Shown: positions 17,001-24,811 of the stretch, piece by piece
How positions within the stretch are numbered: the first letter of the stretch is position 1
Layout of the letters: each line of letters starts with the position of its first letter
Source of the DNA: Streptomyces djakartensis
GTDB lineage: Bacteria; Actinomycetota; Actinomycetes; Streptomycetales; Streptomycetaceae
DNA length: 41,660 nucleotides
Assembly (NCBI RefSeq): GCF_014651075.1
Contig: NZ_BMWE01000037.1
Coordinates: 1 to 41,660, forward strand
Reading direction: 5' to 3'
The notes under the pieces: generated by a model
Seen by the model: the letters and a program-made list of their open reading frames with translations, nothing else
What the model was told of the DNA's origin: nothing
Databases searched by the model: none
Position numbers and translations under genes: made by a program

Positions 17001-17650
17001 GCGGCGGCCGCTTCGGGGACCTTGCGCAGGTCGGCGTTGGTGAGCTTGGCGCCGCGCAGCGTCAGCAGCAGTTCGGCGTCGTACGCGCGCAGCGCCTCGG
17101 GGCGTACGAGGTGCTCGGCGAGTTCGGCGTCGAGGGCGAGGAGGTCGCCGACCAGGTCCGGGAAGGAGCGGGTCAGGGCGGGGTAGGGCCCGGGGGACTC
17201 GCGCAGCACGCGCGCGGCGAGCTGGAAGCGGGTGGCGTCGGCGAGCAGCCGGGAGGTGGGCTCAAGCCCGATGCGCAGGCCGTGGTCGGTGAGCAGGCGG
17301 CCCGCGAAGGCGTGGTACGTGGAGATCACCGGCTCGCCGGGCGGGTCGTCCGGGTCGATGGCGTCCGGGTCGGTGACGCCGGCCCTGATCAGCGCCTTGC
17401 GGACGCGCTCGGCGAGCTCGGCGGCGGCCTTGTTGGTGAAAGTCAGTCCGAGCACCTGCTCGGGGGCGACCTGGCCGGTGCCGACCAGCCACACCACGCG
17501 TGCCGCCATCACAGTCGTTTTGCCCGAACCGGCTCCGGCCACGATCACCTGCGGGGCGGGCGGCGCGGTGATGCAGGCCATCTGCTCCGGGGTGAAGGGG
17601 ATGCCGAGGAGTTCCTTGAGCTGTTCGGGGTCGGTGATACGGGCGGGCAC
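14081..17650 (-). CDS. adnB: AdnB subunit of AdnAB helicase-nuclease
   Basis: A 1189-residue UvrD-like helicase with a C-terminal RecB-type nuclease. Walker A GAGSGKT is at 39-45, DEYQDTS is motif II, TAHKSKGLEWD is motif V-like and VTFTRPR is motif VI. The nuclease motif is YEIVDWKTN with downstream QLAVYRLAW. AdnAB resects double-strand breaks in actinobacteria. An acidic linker before the nuclease has repeated FGEPDP units. The GTG at 17650 is chosen because a DNA-damage promoter ends seven bases before it; codons at 17674 and 17680 lie inside the promoter -35. Earlier annotations could use those longer starts. It lies downstream of adnA and ahead of the M20 gene. Confidence 0.92.
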   Translation of the reverse strand: MPARITDPEQLKELLGIPFTPEQMACITAPPAPQVIVAGAGSGKTTVMAARVVWLVGTGQVAPEQVLGLTFTNKAAAELAERVRKALIRAGVTDPDAIDPDDPPGEPVISTYHAFAGRLLTDHGLRIGLEPTSRLLADATRFQLAARVLRESPGPYPALTRSFPDLVGDLLALDAELAEHLVRPEALRAYDAELLLTLRGAKLTNADLRKVPEAAAARRELAELVTRYRAAKRERDLLDFGDQIALSAKLAGLPEVGRLLREEFRVVLLDEYQDTSVAQRVLLAGLFGEGTGHPVTAVGDPCQAIYGWRGASVANLDDFPEHFAHADGRPATRQALSENRRSGGRLLDLANGLAEPLRALHAGVEALRPAPGAERDGLVRCALLRTHAEEIDWAADSVAHLVRTGTAPGEIAVLCRTATDFAEIQGALVARDIPVEVVGLSGLLHLPEIADLVAVCEVLQDPGANASLVRLLTGPRWRIGPRDLALLGRRARLLVSHARVEGDDDPDRRLAEAVEGTDPSEVVSLADALDTFLETPLDGHGDDDGLPFSPDARVRFARLATELRDLRRSLSDPLMDVLHRVLAVTGLEVELSASPHALAARRRETLSNFLDVAASFAAGDNEATLLAFLGFLRTAAQYEKGLDNALPGGENTVKVLTAHKSKGLEWDVVVVPGLVTGTFPSSQGREKWTSQGKVLPHRLRGDADTLPDVASWDPKGLKAFHEAMKEHQYTEELRLGYVTFTRPRSLLLGSGHWWGPTQKKRRGPSAFLHALYEHCEAGYGEIEAWADEPAEDEENPALHRATADQVWPLPLDETALARRRAAAETVLAHLEDLASHENGHAAAVHDPDVSDDPEWPPPPEDDEAPYDEPNPFGEPDPFGEPDPFGEDPFGDAVSDAPFDGTPLAEAPADGTDRTAGHPAIAHPAIPHQAAPPEPAHPRDHSSLTPEEARTIASWDRDLDALTGELLRARDTVTEVRLPASLTASQLLRLASDPDGFAQELARPMPRPPQPAARRGTRFHAWVEARFEELTLPMLEPGELPGSEAEIADERDLEDLKAAFERTEYAHRTPYRVEAPFQFPVAGRVVRGRIDAVYKEGDGQDARYEIVDWKTNRSRTADPLQLAVYRLAWAEQQGVPPESVTAAFLYVRSGEVVRPAHLPDRAALERLLLEEPSAAEAGEEPHSGDVRAGR
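14995..15048 (-). repeat. Three 18-base tandem repeats in adnB acidic linker
   Basis: Three adjacent 18-base units, the third diverged, encode FGEPDP-type repeats within an acidic, disordered linker between the helicase and nuclease parts of AdnB. They keep the frame, so copy number can vary. Confidence 0.85.
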
Positions 17651-17657
17651 GTCGAAG

Positions 17658-17680
17658 AGGCTAGTGGCGCCCACTGACAA
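17658..17680 (-). promoter_or_regulatory. RecA-independent DNA-damage (PafBC-type) promoter of adnB
   Basis: Minus strand: TTGTCAGTG (17672-17680), eight bases, then TAGCCT (17658-17663). This is an exact match to tTGTCRGTG-N8-TAnnnT. The next seven bases lead to the GTG at 17650, so the transcript is probably leaderless. It lies in the adnA-adnB gap and would let adnB be induced separately from adnA. Confidence 0.8.
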
Positions 17681-17741
17681 CGGTGGCCGGATCGGGCTGC
17701 CCGGCGAAAGGAGCGCAGGTCAGCGAGGGTGGTGCGATAGA

Positions 17742-20700
17742 TCACTCCACCACGTGGCGCCCCTCCTGGCGCGCGCTGCAGGAGGCCCGGAACGCGCAGT
17801 GCGCGCAGTGCTGCCCGGCGGTCGGCGTGAAGCGTTCGTCGAGGACCTTGCCGGCGGCGGTGGCCAGCAGCTCGCCGACCCACTCCCCCTCCAGCGGCTC
17901 CTGCGCCTGCACCTTGGGCAGAGCCTCGCCGCCGTCGCGCTTCGCCGCGCCCTGCCGGAGGTGGACGAGTTCGGCGCCGCCCGGCTCGGGACGCACGCCG
18001 TCGAAGACGTCGTCGACGGCGCCCTCGCGGACCGCCAGCTGGTAGACGGCGAGCTGAGGGTGGCGCTCCACCTCCTTGCCGGTGGGCGCCTGCTTGCCGG
18101 TCTTGAAGTCGACCACGTAGGCGCGGCCGTCGCCGTCCGCCTCGACGCGGTCCATCTGGCCGCGGATGCGCACCTGGTAGTCGCCCGCCTCGAGGGTGAC
18201 GTCGAAGTCGTGCTCGCTGGCGACCGGGGTGCGCCCGGTGCGGTCCGTGACGTGCCACTGGAGGAACCGTTCGAGCGCCACGCGCGCGTTGTCCTTCTCC
18301 TGCTCCGACTTCCAGGGCGCGTCGAAGGCGAGGGCGTTCCACACCGAGTCGAGTCGTTCCATGAGGACGGAGAGGTCGGCCGGGGTGTGCCCGGAGGCGA
18401 CCTCGTCGGCGAGGACGTGCACCACGTTGCCGAAGCCCTGGGCGGCTGTGGCGGGGGCGTCGGCCTTGACCTCGCGGCCCAGGAACCACTGCAGGGCGCA
18501 GGTGCCCGCGAGCTGGTCGAGTGCGCTGCCGGAGAGCACGACGGGCTGGTCCCGGTCGCGCAGCGGCACCTTGGACTCGGTGGGCTCGAACATGCCCCAC
18601 CAGCGGTAGGGGTGTGCGGACGGCACCAGGGGGCGGCCGTCCTCGTCGGCGAGGGCGGCGAGCCGGGCCAGGCGACGGGCGGCGGCCTCCCTCAGGGCGT
18701 CGGAGACGCGGGGATCGACCGTGGTGGCACGCAGTTCGGCGACGAGCGCCGCGACGGACAGCGGACGGCGCGGGCGTCCCGTGACGTCTTTCGGTTCGAC
18801 GCCCAGTTCGGTCAGGAAGCGGGAGGGCTGGTCGCCGTCGTCCGCGGGGGCCTTGACCGCGGTGACGACGAGACGTTCGCGCGCGCGGGTGGCGGCGACG
18901 TAGAACAGGCGGCGTTCCTCGGCGAGCAGCGCGCCGGGGGTGAGGGGTTCGGCGAGTCCGTCGCGGCCGATGCGGTCGGCCTCCAGGAGGGAGCCGCGGC
19001 GGCGCAGGTCCGGCCACAGTCCCTCCTGGACGCCGGCGACGATCACCAGGCGCCATTCCAGGCCCTTGGAGCGGTGCGCGGTCATCAGGCGGACGGCGTC
19101 GGGGCGTACGGCACGCCGTGTGAGGGTGTCGGCGGCGATGTCCTCGGCCTCGATCTCCTCCAGGAAGTTCAAGGTGCCCCGGCCGCCGGTGCGCTCCTCG
19201 GCTCGGGCGGCGGTCGCGAACAGCGCGCAGACGGCGTCCAGGTCGCGGTCGGCGTTGCGGCCGGCCGCGCCGCCCCGGCGGGCGGCCCGCTCCAGCCGCG
19301 AGGGCCACGGCGTGCCCTCCCACAGGTCCCACAGCGCCTCCTCGGCCGTGCCGCCGCCCGCCAGGCGTTCACGGGCCTTGCGCAGCAGCGCGCCCAGGCG
19401 CTGGGCGCCCCGCGCGTAGGTGGGGTCGTGCACGGCGAGGCGCTCCGGTTCGGCGAGCGCCCGCGCCAGCAGGACGTCGGAGGGCGGGGGCAGCGGGGTG
19501 CCCGCGGCCCGTTCCTCGTCCCGCAGGGCACGGCCGAGGCGGCGCAGGTCGGCGGCGTCCATGCCGGCGAGCGGAGAGGTGAGGAGGGTGAGGGCGGTCT
19601 CGGTGTCGAGCCAGCAGACGGCCGGTTCCGCGTCAGGATCGCCGTCGGACGCCGTGTCCCGCTCGGGAGCCGCGGTGGCCTCCGCCAGGGCCACCGCCCG
19701 CAACGCCGTCAGCAGCGGTGCCACCGCCGGTTCGTGGCGCAGCGGCACGTCGTCGCCGTCCACGTCCACGGGGACGCCCGCTGACGTGAGGGCGCGGCGG
19801 ACCACCGGGACGGTGCGGGAGCCGGCGCGTACCAGGACGGCCATCTCGTTCCACGGGACGCCGTCCTCCAGATGGGCCCTGCGCAGGATGTCGGCGATGT
19901 TGTCGAGCTCCGTACCGGGCGTGGGGTACGTGTACGCCTCGACCCGGCCGCCGTCCCTGACGGGGGCCAGTTCGCGATGGGCGCGGACCTTCTCGGCGGG
20001 CAGGCGGGTCAGCGGCATGCGCTGGGTCAGCAGGCGGGTGGCGGCCAGCAGAGCGGCTCCGGATCGGCGGGAGGTCCGCAGTACCGCCACGGGGGCTGGG
20101 CGGCCGTCCGCGCGCGGGAAGGCCTGCGGGAAGTCCAGGATGCCGTTCACGTCCGCGCCGCGGAACGCGTAGATCGACTGGTCGGGGTCGCCGAAGGCGA
20201 CGAGGGTGCGGCCGCCGCCGGCCAGGGCGTGCAGCAGGCGTACCTGGGCGGGATCGGTGTCCTGGTACTCGTCGACGTACACGGCGTCGTACCGGGCGGC
20301 GAGCCACGCGGCGACATCGGGCCGGCGGGCGAGGAGCACCGCCCGGTGGACGAGTTCCGCGTAGTCGATCACACCTTGGAGGTCGAGGACGTCGAGGTAC
20401 TCGGCGAGGAAGGCGGCCGCGGCGCGCCAGTCGGGGCGTCCCGTGCGGCGGGCGAAGGCGTCCAGGGCGCCGGGGCCGAGGCCGAGTTCCCGGGTGCGGG
20501 CGAGGACCGCGCGGACCTCGTCGGCGAAACCGCGCGTGGTCAGGCAGGCGCGCAGCTCGTCCGGCCAGCGCACGTGGGCGAGCCCGAGCCGCTCCAGGTC
20601 GACCTGGCCGGCGAGCAGCTCGCGCACCGAGACGTCCTGCTCGGGGCCGGACAGCAGCCGCAGCGGCTCGACGAAGAGGTCGCTGTCCTGGTGCGCGCGG

Positions 20701-21071
20701 ACCAGGGCATAGCAGAACGAGTGGAAGGTGGTCGCCCGGGGGGCGCGGGCGGCCCCGGTCCGCAGGGCCATGCGGTCGCGCAGCTCGACGGCCGCCCTGC
20801 GGCTGAACGTGAGCACCAGGACGCGCTCGGGGTCCCCGCCGCGGGCGACGCGCTCGGCCACGGACTCGACGAGCGTGGTGGTCTTGCCGGTGCCGGGGCC
20901 CGCGAGGACGAGCAGCGGACCGGCCGTGTGGTCAACCACGGAGCGCTGTGCGGCGTCAAGATGAGGGGGGTCCGGTCGGGCAGGCGGGGTACGTACCAGT
21001 CGGTAGGCGCCACGGCTCCCCCGCCGCACCCGGGGGTGCGGCAGGCCGCTGGTGGAGGAAGAGGAGCTCAC
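17742..21071 (-). CDS. adnA: AdnA subunit of AdnAB helicase-nuclease
   Basis: An 1109-residue UvrD-like helicase-nuclease. Walker A GPGTGKT is at 58-64, DEYQDTDP is motif II and TAHRSKGLEW is the later helicase motif. The RecB-like nuclease has VDFKTGK near its C-terminus, followed by QLAVYQLAV. A cysteine in TCALQWFLG plus the terminal CAHCAFRASC supply the four ligands of the nuclease iron-sulfur cluster typical of AdnA. With AdnB it forms the break-resecting heterodimer. The GTG at 21071 (VSSSSST) is a best guess with only a weak AGGA upstream; an ATG at 21113 adds 14 residues. The N-terminal 35 residues are basic and likely disordered. It is the first gene of the adnA-adnB-M20 unit. Confidence 0.92.
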   Translation of the reverse strand: MSSSSSTSGLPHPRVRRGSRGAYRLVRTPPARPDPPHLDAAQRSVVDHTAGPLLVLAGPGTGKTTTLVESVAERVARGGDPERVLVLTFSRRAAVELRDRMALRTGAARAPRATTFHSFCYALVRAHQDSDLFVEPLRLLSGPEQDVSVRELLAGQVDLERLGLAHVRWPDELRACLTTRGFADEVRAVLARTRELGLGPGALDAFARRTGRPDWRAAAAFLAEYLDVLDLQGVIDYAELVHRAVLLARRPDVAAWLAARYDAVYVDEYQDTDPAQVRLLHALAGGGRTLVAFGDPDQSIYAFRGADVNGILDFPQAFPRADGRPAPVAVLRTSRRSGAALLAATRLLTQRMPLTRLPAEKVRAHRELAPVRDGGRVEAYTYPTPGTELDNIADILRRAHLEDGVPWNEMAVLVRAGSRTVPVVRRALTSAGVPVDVDGDDVPLRHEPAVAPLLTALRAVALAEATAAPERDTASDGDPDAEPAVCWLDTETALTLLTSPLAGMDAADLRRLGRALRDEERAAGTPLPPPSDVLLARALAEPERLAVHDPTYARGAQRLGALLRKARERLAGGGTAEEALWDLWEGTPWPSRLERAARRGGAAGRNADRDLDAVCALFATAARAEERTGGRGTLNFLEEIEAEDIAADTLTRRAVRPDAVRLMTAHRSKGLEWRLVIVAGVQEGLWPDLRRRGSLLEADRIGRDGLAEPLTPGALLAEERRLFYVAATRARERLVVTAVKAPADDGDQPSRFLTELGVEPKDVTGRPRRPLSVAALVAELRATTVDPRVSDALREAAARRLARLAALADEDGRPLVPSAHPYRWWGMFEPTESKVPLRDRDQPVVLSGSALDQLAGTCALQWFLGREVKADAPATAAQGFGNVVHVLADEVASGHTPADLSVLMERLDSVWNALAFDAPWKSEQEKDNARVALERFLQWHVTDRTGRTPVASEHDFDVTLEAGDYQVRIRGQMDRVEADGDGRAYVVDFKTGKQAPTGKEVERHPQLAVYQLAVREGAVDDVFDGVRPEPGGAELVHLRQGAAKRDGGEALPKVQAQEPLEGEWVGELLATAAGKVLDERFTPTAGQHCAHCAFRASCSARQEGRHVVE

Positions 21072-21355
21072 GTGGTTCGCCGGTCCTGGTGGAAGTGCTG
21101 GTCGGGAGGCCATCGCGCGTTGCGGGCGGTGACCGCGGGGTGACGGGGACGCGTGCGGCCGACGCTACGCCGACGGGTGAGACGGAAGCAGGGCTTCCCC
21201 TTCTTCCCGCCGGTCACTCGTGGCACTCATGGCAGCCATGGCACCCGCGTCCCCCACGTCCCTCATCACACGAACGTACGTCATGCCGCCGATGTGCCCC
21301 GATTCCCTCGTCCGGATCACGGGTCACACGAGGGGACGTCCGATGGCGGAAGCTG

Positions 21356-21745
21356 TCAGGTGTGACCCTCCGCGCGTTCGCCGCCGTCCCAGCGCGCCCG
21401 TCTCATGTCGAGGCGCGGCAGGTGGCCCTCGGCGGCCCGGCTCGCCTCCTTCAGGGGCGTGCCCTCCTCGCGGTAGTGGCCGAGGGCTCGCTGTTCGTGC
21501 CCCGGGAGCAGGACACCGTCCGCGCGTACGACCCGCCACCACGGAACGGCTCCTCCGTAGAGGGCCATCACCCGGCCCACCTGCCGCGGGCCGCCCTCCT
21601 CGAGCCACTCGGCGACGTCCCCGTATGTCATGACCCGACCCGGCGGAATGAGTTCGGCCACGTCCAGGACCCGCCCGGCGTACGCGGGCAGGGCTTCCGC
21701 GCCGTCGTCCTCGTGCCCGCCCCCCTCAGGGCTTTCCTCGCTCAT
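21356..21745 (-). CDS. Alkyltransferase-like (ATL) DNA-binding protein, MGMT family
   Basis: A 129-residue protein of the MGMT/Ada C-terminal domain family. The helix-turn-helix phrase PGRVMTYGDVA is followed by PRQVGRVM with the flipping arginine region. The methyl-accepting PCHRV motif is PWWRV here (68-72): the Cys is replaced by Trp, so it cannot accept alkyl groups. ATL proteins bind O6-alkylguanine and recruit nucleotide excision repair. The usual ATL motif is PWHRV, so the second W is also unusual. The ATG at 21745 is selected because a damage-type promoter ends seven bases before it. It stands upstream of adnA on the same strand (284-base gap). Confidence 0.9.
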   Translation of the reverse strand: MSEESPEGGGHEDDGAEALPAYAGRVLDVAELIPPGRVMTYGDVAEWLEEGGPRQVGRVMALYGGAVPWWRVVRADGVLLPGHEQRALGHYREEGTPLKEASRAAEGHLPRLDMRRARWDGGERAEGHT

Positions 21746-21752
21746 CCGTCCC

Positions 21753-21775
21753 ATCCTGCCCCACCCCACCGACAA
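21753..21775 (-). promoter_or_regulatory. RecA-independent DNA-damage (PafBC-type) promoter of ATL gene
   Basis: Minus strand: TTGTCGGTG (21767-21775), eight bases, then CAGGAT (21753-21758). The -35-like part is perfect; the -10 has C for T at its first base. Seven bases separate the -10 from the ATG, implying a leaderless mRNA. Confidence 0.65.
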
Positions 21776-21867
21776 CGGGACGCGCGCACTCCGGAGCGTT
21801 TCCCTCGCCCGGCGGGAGCGCGTCGGGCAGACTGTCCGCCCCCGCATGTGCACCCTGATGCCCCCGT

Positions 21868-21890
21868 GTGTCGGTGCGGCATGCCACCAT
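21868..21890 (+). promoter_or_regulatory. Possible weak DNA-damage-type promoter of UPF0104 gene
   Basis: GTGTCGGTG (21868-21876), eight bases, then CACCAT (21885-21890). The -10 lacks its first T. If active, transcription would start about 35 bases before the ATG at 21932. It is offered as a candidate because it faces away from the better ATL site. Confidence 0.35.
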
Positions 21891-21931
21891 CGTGCGGGCG
21901 GTGACCGGTGATACGAGACCAAGAAGAGACG

Positions 21932-24673
21932 ATGAAGCAGCAGGGTGCGCACCCCGACGAACCGGAGGGCACCTCTGACGCCTCGTCGCGCCCGGACACC
22001 CCGGACGACGGCGCGAAGGGGGGCGGAGAGGACACCCCGGTGGTCGCCGGCTCCCCCGACACGGCGTACATCGACGAGGTGGAGGGCGACGAACCGCTGC
22101 TCCCCGCGCGCGTGCACCGGCCGTCCGATCTGATGCGGCTCCTGGTGGGTGTTCTCGCCGTCGCGGTACTGATCGGGATCGCCGCGTTCGCGCACGGCAC
22201 CACGTCGGGCCTCGAACAGGACATCAACAAGGGCACCGGCCAGGCGCCCGACCTGCTGATCAAGATCGCGGGTCTGGCCTCCAGCATCGCGATCCTGCTG
22301 GTGCCGGTCGCCTTCGCCATCGAGCGGCTGATCAAACGGGACGGACTGCGCATCGCCGACGGCGTGCTCGCGGCCGTCCTGGCACACGGCGTGACACTCG
22401 CCACGGACCTGTGGGTCGCCCGGGCCGCCCCCGACTCGATCCAGGAGGCGCTCACCCAGCCCTCCCCCGGCGACATCCACGCGCTGACCGACCCCGTGCA
22501 CGGCTATCTGGCACCGGTCATCGCATACATGACAGCCGTCGGCATGTCGCGCCGGCCCAGATGGCGCGCGGTGCTGTGGGTCGTGCTGCTCCTCGACGCC
22601 TTCTCGATGCTCGTCACCGGGTACACGACGCCGTTCTCGATCATCCTCACCGTGCTGATCGGCTGGACGGTGGCCTACGGCACGCTGTACGCGGTCGGCT
22701 CGCCCAATGTCCGGCCCACCGGGCAGACCCTGATGGCGGGCCTGCGGACCGTCGGCTTCCGCCCGGTCAGCGCGTCCCGGGAGGACCTCTCGGACAACCC
22801 GGACACCGGCGACCGGGGCCGCCGCTACTTCGTCACCCTCGAGGACGGCCCGCCGCTGGACGTGACGGTGGTCGACCGGGAGCAGCAGGCCCAGGGGTTC
22901 TTCTACCGCGCCTGGCGCAACCTGACCCTGCGCGGCTTCGCCACCCGCAGCAGCCTCCAGTCACTGCGGCAGGCCCTGGAGCAGGAGGCGCTGCTGGCAT
23001 ACGCGGCCATCGCGGCCGGCGCCAACGCGCCCAAGCTGATCGCCACCTCCGAACTGGGCCCCGACGCGGTGATGCTCGTCTACGAGCACAGCGGCGGGCG
23101 CACCCTCGACTCGCTGCCGGACGAGGAGATCACCGACGACCTGCTGCGCGACACCTGGCACCAGGTGAGGGCCCTGCAGTCCCGGCGCATCGCGCACCGC
23201 AGGCTGGTGGGCGACGCGATCCTGGTCGATGGTTCCGGCACGGTGATCCTCACCGACCTGCGCGTCGGGGAGATCGCGGCCGGTGACCTGCTGCTGCGCA
23301 TGGACATCTCCCAGCTGCTGGTGACCCTCGGCCTCCGGGTGGGCGCCGAGCGGGCGGTCGCCTCGGCGGTGGGCGTGCTCGGCCCCGACGCGGTGGCGGA
23401 CTGCCTGCCGATGCTCCAGCCCATCGCGCTCAGCCGCTCCACCCGGGCGACGCTGCGCAGACTGGCCCGGGAGCGGGCACAGCGCGAGCGCGAGGCGGTC
23501 CTGGAGGCATCCCGGCAGGACAAGCAGGCCCGCCTGGAGGAGGCCTCGGACGACACCTCGCCCGTGGCGGAGAAACCCGGCAGGAAAGCCGGCAAGAAGG
23601 CCGTACGAGCGGAGCAGCGGGCGGAGAAGCGGGCCATCGACGAGGCCCTGGAGGAGGCTCGTGAGGAGGACCTGCTCACGCAGATCCGCCACGAGGTGCT
23701 GCGGATCAGGCCGCAGGCACCGGTCGAGCCGGCCCGACTGGAGCGGGTGCGGCCGCGCACGCTGATCAGTTTCATCGCGGGCGCGATCGGCGCCTACTTC
23801 CTGCTGACGCAGCTCACCCACATCGAGTTCGGGCCGCTCATCGCGAACGCCGAGTGGGGCTGGGTCGCCGCGGCGGTGCTCTTCTCGATGGGCAGCTACT
23901 TCGCGGCGGCGCTGGCGCTGCTGGGGTTCGTGCCCGAGCGGGTGCCGTTCCTGCGGACCGTGGCGGCGCAGGTCGCCGGGTCGTTCGTGAAGATCGTCGC
24001 CCCGGCGGCGGTGGGCGGTGTCGCCCTCAACACGCGCTTCCTGCAGCGCGCGGGCGTGCGGCCGGGGCTCGCGGTGGCGAGCGTCGGGGCGTCGCAGCTG
24101 TTCGGCCTCGGCTGCCACATCCTGATGCTGCTGGCCTTCGGCTATCTGACCGGCACCGAGAAGACGCCGTCCCTGTCGCCGTCCCGGACGGTCATCGCCG
24201 GTCTGCTGACGGTGGCGGTGCTCGTCCTCGTGGTGACGTCGGTGCCGTTCCTCCGGAAATTCGTCGTCACGCGCGTGCGGTCGCTGTTCGCGGGTGTCGT
24301 GCCGCGCATGCTGGACGTGCTGCAGCGGCCGCAGAAGCTGGTCACCGGCATCGGCGGCATGCTGCTGCTCACCGCCTGCTTCGTGATGTGCCTGGACGCG
24401 TCGATCCGCGCGTTCGGCGACGAGTCCACCTCGATCAGCATCGCCAGCGTCGCCGTCGTCTTCCTCGCGGGCAACGCCCTGGGGTCCGCCGCGCCGACAC
24501 CAGGCGGTGTGGGCGCGGTCGAGGCGACCCTGACGGTCGGCCTGATCGCGGTGGGACTGCCGAAGGAAGTGGCGGCGCCGGCGGTTCTGCTGTTCCGCCT
24601 GCTGACACTGTGGCTGCCGGTGCTGCCGGGCTGGCTCGCCTTCAACCAGCTGACACGCAAGCAGGCGCTCTGA
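21932..24673 (+). CDS. UPF0104/lysylphosphatidylglycerol-synthase-type membrane protein with pseudokinase-like domain
   Basis: A 913-residue membrane protein. Residues 1-65 are acidic and polar, then come several transmembrane segments from about 68. Residues about 255-450 resemble a kinase-like lobe, with HRRLVGDAILVD and LTDLRVG where HRDLxxxN and DFG would be; key residues are missing, so it is probably a pseudokinase. A charged, K/E/A-rich stretch follows (about 490-600). The C-terminal 300 residues form a UPF0104 (MprF flippase-type) bundle ending in the family-like TPGGVGAVEATL. It may move or sense a lipid; there is no aminoacyl-transferase domain. GAAGAG precedes the ATG at 21932; a GTG at 21908 is possible. 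Followed by a short hairpin. Confidence 0.8.
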   Translation: MKQQGAHPDEPEGTSDASSRPDTPDDGAKGGGEDTPVVAGSPDTAYIDEVEGDEPLLPARVHRPSDLMRLLVGVLAVAVLIGIAAFAHGTTSGLEQDINKGTGQAPDLLIKIAGLASSIAILLVPVAFAIERLIKRDGLRIADGVLAAVLAHGVTLATDLWVARAAPDSIQEALTQPSPGDIHALTDPVHGYLAPVIAYMTAVGMSRRPRWRAVLWVVLLLDAFSMLVTGYTTPFSIILTVLIGWTVAYGTLYAVGSPNVRPTGQTLMAGLRTVGFRPVSASREDLSDNPDTGDRGRRYFVTLEDGPPLDVTVVDREQQAQGFFYRAWRNLTLRGFATRSSLQSLRQALEQEALLAYAAIAAGANAPKLIATSELGPDAVMLVYEHSGGRTLDSLPDEEITDDLLRDTWHQVRALQSRRIAHRRLVGDAILVDGSGTVILTDLRVGEIAAGDLLLRMDISQLLVTLGLRVGAERAVASAVGVLGPDAVADCLPMLQPIALSRSTRATLRRLARERAQREREAVLEASRQDKQARLEEASDDTSPVAEKPGRKAGKKAVRAEQRAEKRAIDEALEEAREEDLLTQIRHEVLRIRPQAPVEPARLERVRPRTLISFIAGAIGAYFLLTQLTHIEFGPLIANAEWGWVAAAVLFSMGSYFAAALALLGFVPERVPFLRTVAAQVAGSFVKIVAPAAVGGVALNTRFLQRAGVRPGLAVASVGASQLFGLGCHILMLLAFGYLTGTEKTPSLSPSRTVIAGLLTVAVLVLVVTSVPFLRKFVVTRVRSLFAGVVPRMLDVLQRPQKLVTGIGGMLLLTACFVMCLDASIRAFGDESTSISIASVAVVFLAGNALGSAAPTPGGVGAVEATLTVGLIAVGLPKEVAAPAVLLFRLLTLWLPVLPGWLAFNQLTRKQAL

Positions 24674-24711
24674 CGGCGACGGCCCGCCGGGCACCCGCAC
24701 CCGCATGCGCG

Positions 24712-24731
24712 GCCCGCCCCGCCGGGCGGGC
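24712..24731 (+). terminator. Hairpin after UPF0104 gene
   Basis: An 8-base GC-only inverted repeat (24712-24719 with 24724-24731) with a 4-base loop, about 40 bases after the stop codon. No T tract follows, so efficiency is uncertain. Confidence 0.45.
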
Positions 24732-24811
24732 TCTGCACTCACACCCGTCCCCGCTACCTCGTACGGCACATGTCCCGCGCGTGGGTCCCCGTACCGCCGC
24801 AGGATGGAACC

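Noticed and set aside
21268..21290. A LexA-like box (CGAAC-N4-GTCAT) upstream of adnA
   Set aside because: Only one half fits the GAAC-N4-GTTC pattern.
21290..21320. Minus-strand GGGAAT as a second SigR promoter for adnA
   Set aside because: No GTT at 18 bases; the nearest lies about 26 bases away.
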